Part shown: positions 40,153 to 41,247 of the stretch, piece by piece | How the letters are laid out: the number at the start of each line of letters is the position of its first letter | Position numbering within the stretch: position 1 is the stretch's first letter | Assembly: GCA_029257185.1 (NCBI GenBank) | Contig: JARICT010000080.1 | Coordinates: forward strand, 1 to 41,247 | DNA: 41,247 nt | Source: Quadrisphaera sp. | GTDB lineage: Bacteria; Actinomycetota; Actinomycetes; Actinomycetales; Quadrisphaeraceae | Reading direction: 5' to 3' | Made by a program: the position numbers and the translations under genes | The notes under the pieces: generated by a model | What the model saw: the letters and a program-made list of their open reading frames with translations, nothing else | Databases searched by the model: none | What the model was told of the DNA's origin: nothing

Positions 40153-41034
40153 TCAGTCGCGGTGGTGGTGAGTGACGAAGACGATCGTCCCGGGCAGCAG
40201 CTCACCGCGCAGGGCGCTCCAGCCGCCCCACGTCGGCTGGTCGAGCCCGTCCGGACGGCTCAGCGGCCACTCGGGCTCGACCACGTCCCCGATGACGAAC
40301 CCCGCCGCGACCAGCAGCCTCACCCAGTCGCCGATGGTGCGGTGGTGCTCGGCGTAGAGGAGCGTCCCGTCGGCGTCCCGCTCCGCGTAGGGCGCCCGGT
40401 CGAAGTAGCTGCGCGTGGCCGTGAGGCCCTCCTCGCCGGGCACGTCGGGAAAGCCCCAGCGCACCGGGTGCGACGTCGAGAACACCCAGCGGCCTCCCGG
40501 TGCCAGCGCGCGGGCGACCTCGGCCAGCACCGTGTCGGCGTCGGCGACGAACGGCAGGGCGCCGTAGGCGGAGAAGGCCACGTCCGCCCAGCCGTCGGCG
40601 ACCGGCAGGGCGCGGGCGTCCGCCTGCAGCAGCACGGGCCCGGCGGCCGGGGGGACGGCGCCCCCGTCGGGTCCGACCCCGCGCTCCACGTCGAGCGCGC
40701 GACCGCTCGCCAGCATGCCGTAGGAGGTGTCCAGGCCGATGGCGAGAGCGCCCCGGGCGCTGGCCCACCGAGCTCCCTGGCCCCCGCCGCAGCCGACCTC
40801 CAGCACGCGGGCACCGCGCAGCGCGCCGGGCGGGCCGAGGAGCTGTGCCTCGTCCTCGTCCAGCCCCTCCGGGCCCCACACGAGGCTGTCGGTGCCGAGG
40901 GTGGTCGCGTGCTCGTCCAGGTAGTCGACCGACGCCTCGTCCCACCAGCGCCGAGAGGCACGGGCGCTCTCCCGTGCTCCCGCCACCGCGTACCCGACCT
41001 GCTCGCCCGCGCCGCCGTCGTCCTGCATGACCAT
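40153..41034 (-). CDS. Class I SAM-dependent methyltransferase
   Basis: A 293-residue Rossmann-fold protein. Motif I is VLEVGCGGGQGARW (residues 77-90), followed by AIGLDTSYGMLASG (motif II acid D), LLQADARALPVADGWADVAF (motifs III-IV) and the motif V region LAPGGRWVFSTSHP. The N-terminal segment SRRWWDEASVDYLDEHA, then LVWGPEGLDE, is a hallmark of a subfamily frequently encoded next to polA and rpsA in actinobacteria. The substrate is unknown. The ATG at 41034 follows CAGACT by 7 bases on the minus strand; a second ATG lies two codons later. It is divergent from rpsA and convergent with polA. Confidence 0.88.
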   Translation of the reverse strand: MVMQDDGGAGEQVGYAVAGARESARASRRWWDEASVDYLDEHATTLGTDSLVWGPEGLDEDEAQLLGPPGALRGARVLEVGCGGGQGARWASARGALAIGLDTSYGMLASGRALDVERGVGPDGGAVPPAAGPVLLQADARALPVADGWADVAFSAYGALPFVADADTVLAEVARALAPGGRWVFSTSHPVRWGFPDVPGEEGLTATRSYFDRAPYAERDADGTLLYAEHHRTIGDWVRLLVAAGFVIGDVVEPEWPLSRPDGLDQPTWGGWSALRGELLPGTIVFVTHHHRD

Positions 41035-41040
41035 GGCGGG

Positions 41041-41047
41041 TAGTCTG
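41041..41047. promoter_or_regulatory. Bidirectional promoter core, methyltransferase / rpsA
   Basis: The minus strand reads CAGACT (41047-41042), 7 bases before the methyltransferase ATG. The plus strand reads TAGTCT (41041-41046), which would give rpsA a leader of about 120 bases. This is the same overlapping layout as at 34182 and 37159. Confidence 0.4.
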
Positions 41048-41175
41048 GTCGGGTCTGCCCCTGGGCCGACGCGCCGGGCCCCGGTCCGGCCGGCACCTCG
41101 CACCATCCACGCTCACGAGAACCACCGTCCAGAGCACGCCCACCGACGCCCTGCCCCTACGGAGCCCACCCCCCT

Positions 41176-41247
41176 ATGACCGCCACCGCTACGGCGCCTA
41201 CCTCGTCGCTTCCCCAGGTCGCCATCAACGACATCGGCACCGCCGAG
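41176..41247 (+). CDS. rpsA: 30S ribosomal protein S1, N-terminal fragment
   Basis: The first 24 codons of a gene cut by the right edge. The peptide ends LPQVAINDIGTAE after a short Thr/Ala-rich lead, matching the start of actinobacterial S1 (QVAVNDIG-type), which precedes the first S1 RNA-binding domain. Location beside polA and the methyltransferase is the usual actinobacterial order. A GGAG at 41161-41164 is a distant ribosome site (11 bases from the ATG). The leader of more than 100 bases may allow feedback by S1 on its own mRNA, as known in other bacteria, but no specific element is seen. Confidence 0.85.
   Translation, partial: MTATATAPTSSLPQVAINDIGTAE

Noticed and set aside
1-41247. 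CRISPR arrays, insertion sequences, integrases or attachment sites
   Set aside because: No direct-repeat arrays, transposase motifs or integrase motifs were seen, and nothing marks the single tRNA gene as an integration site.

Overview
The window looks like chromosomal DNA of a high-GC Gram-positive bacterium (Actinomycetota). Base composition is strongly GC-rich throughout, coding regions end in G/C-rich third positions, and gene orders typical of the phylum are present: glnA2-glnE, hisI-trpE-(trp-associated membrane protein), trpC-trpB-trpA-lgt-pyk, and pdtaR ... polA-rpsA. The family within the phylum cannot be settled by reading alone.

Layout: (1) 1-7907, nitrogen and cofactor metabolism: the N-terminus of a glutamine-dependent NAD synthetase, a 14-TM type drug exporter, GlnA2, the GlnE adenylyltransferase, an unassigned membrane protein and a VOC-fold protein. 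(2) 7977-19455, a compact type VII (ESX) secretion island: eccC, an EspC-like secreted helical protein, a polymorphic toxin and a two-domain SUKH immunity protein on the minus strand, with eccD, eccB and two WXG100 proteins on the plus strand. No eccE or mycosin lies inside the window. (3) 19745-24554, a DesK/DesR-like two-component pair, a two-gene ABC-2 exporter and a secreted PKD-domain protein, all on the minus strand. (4) 24701-34059, hisI-trpE, small membrane proteins, trpCBA, lgt and pyruvate kinase. (5) 34073-41247, tRNA-Leu(CAA), the ANTAR regulator PdtaR, a CBS-containing ClC protein, a hotdog thioesterase, DNA polymerase I, a methyltransferase and the first 24 codons of rpsA.

The part most worth following up is the ESX cargo module. 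The toxin gene is interrupted exactly at a C6-A heptamer that fits a -1 slippery site. The tail reached after the shift carries an HxxD motif and a VNRSLGSQ motif resembling the Ntox15 (Tde-type DNase) fold. It is followed, with a 4-base overlap, by a tandem SUKH immunity gene and preceded by an EspC-like protein with a YxxxD secretion signal. Together these look like a secreted toxin, its partner and its antidote, transcribed downstream of the eccC motor gene.

A second window-wide pattern is transcriptional. About sixteen genes that head transcription units have a TANNNT or CANNNT hexamer ending 6 or 7 bases before the start codon, which predicts leaderless mRNAs. At three divergent junctions (34182-34188, 37159-37165, 41041-41047) the -10 hexamers of the two strands are nearly the same base pairs, predicting compact bidirectional promoters. 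These start-site predictions were used to choose start codons.
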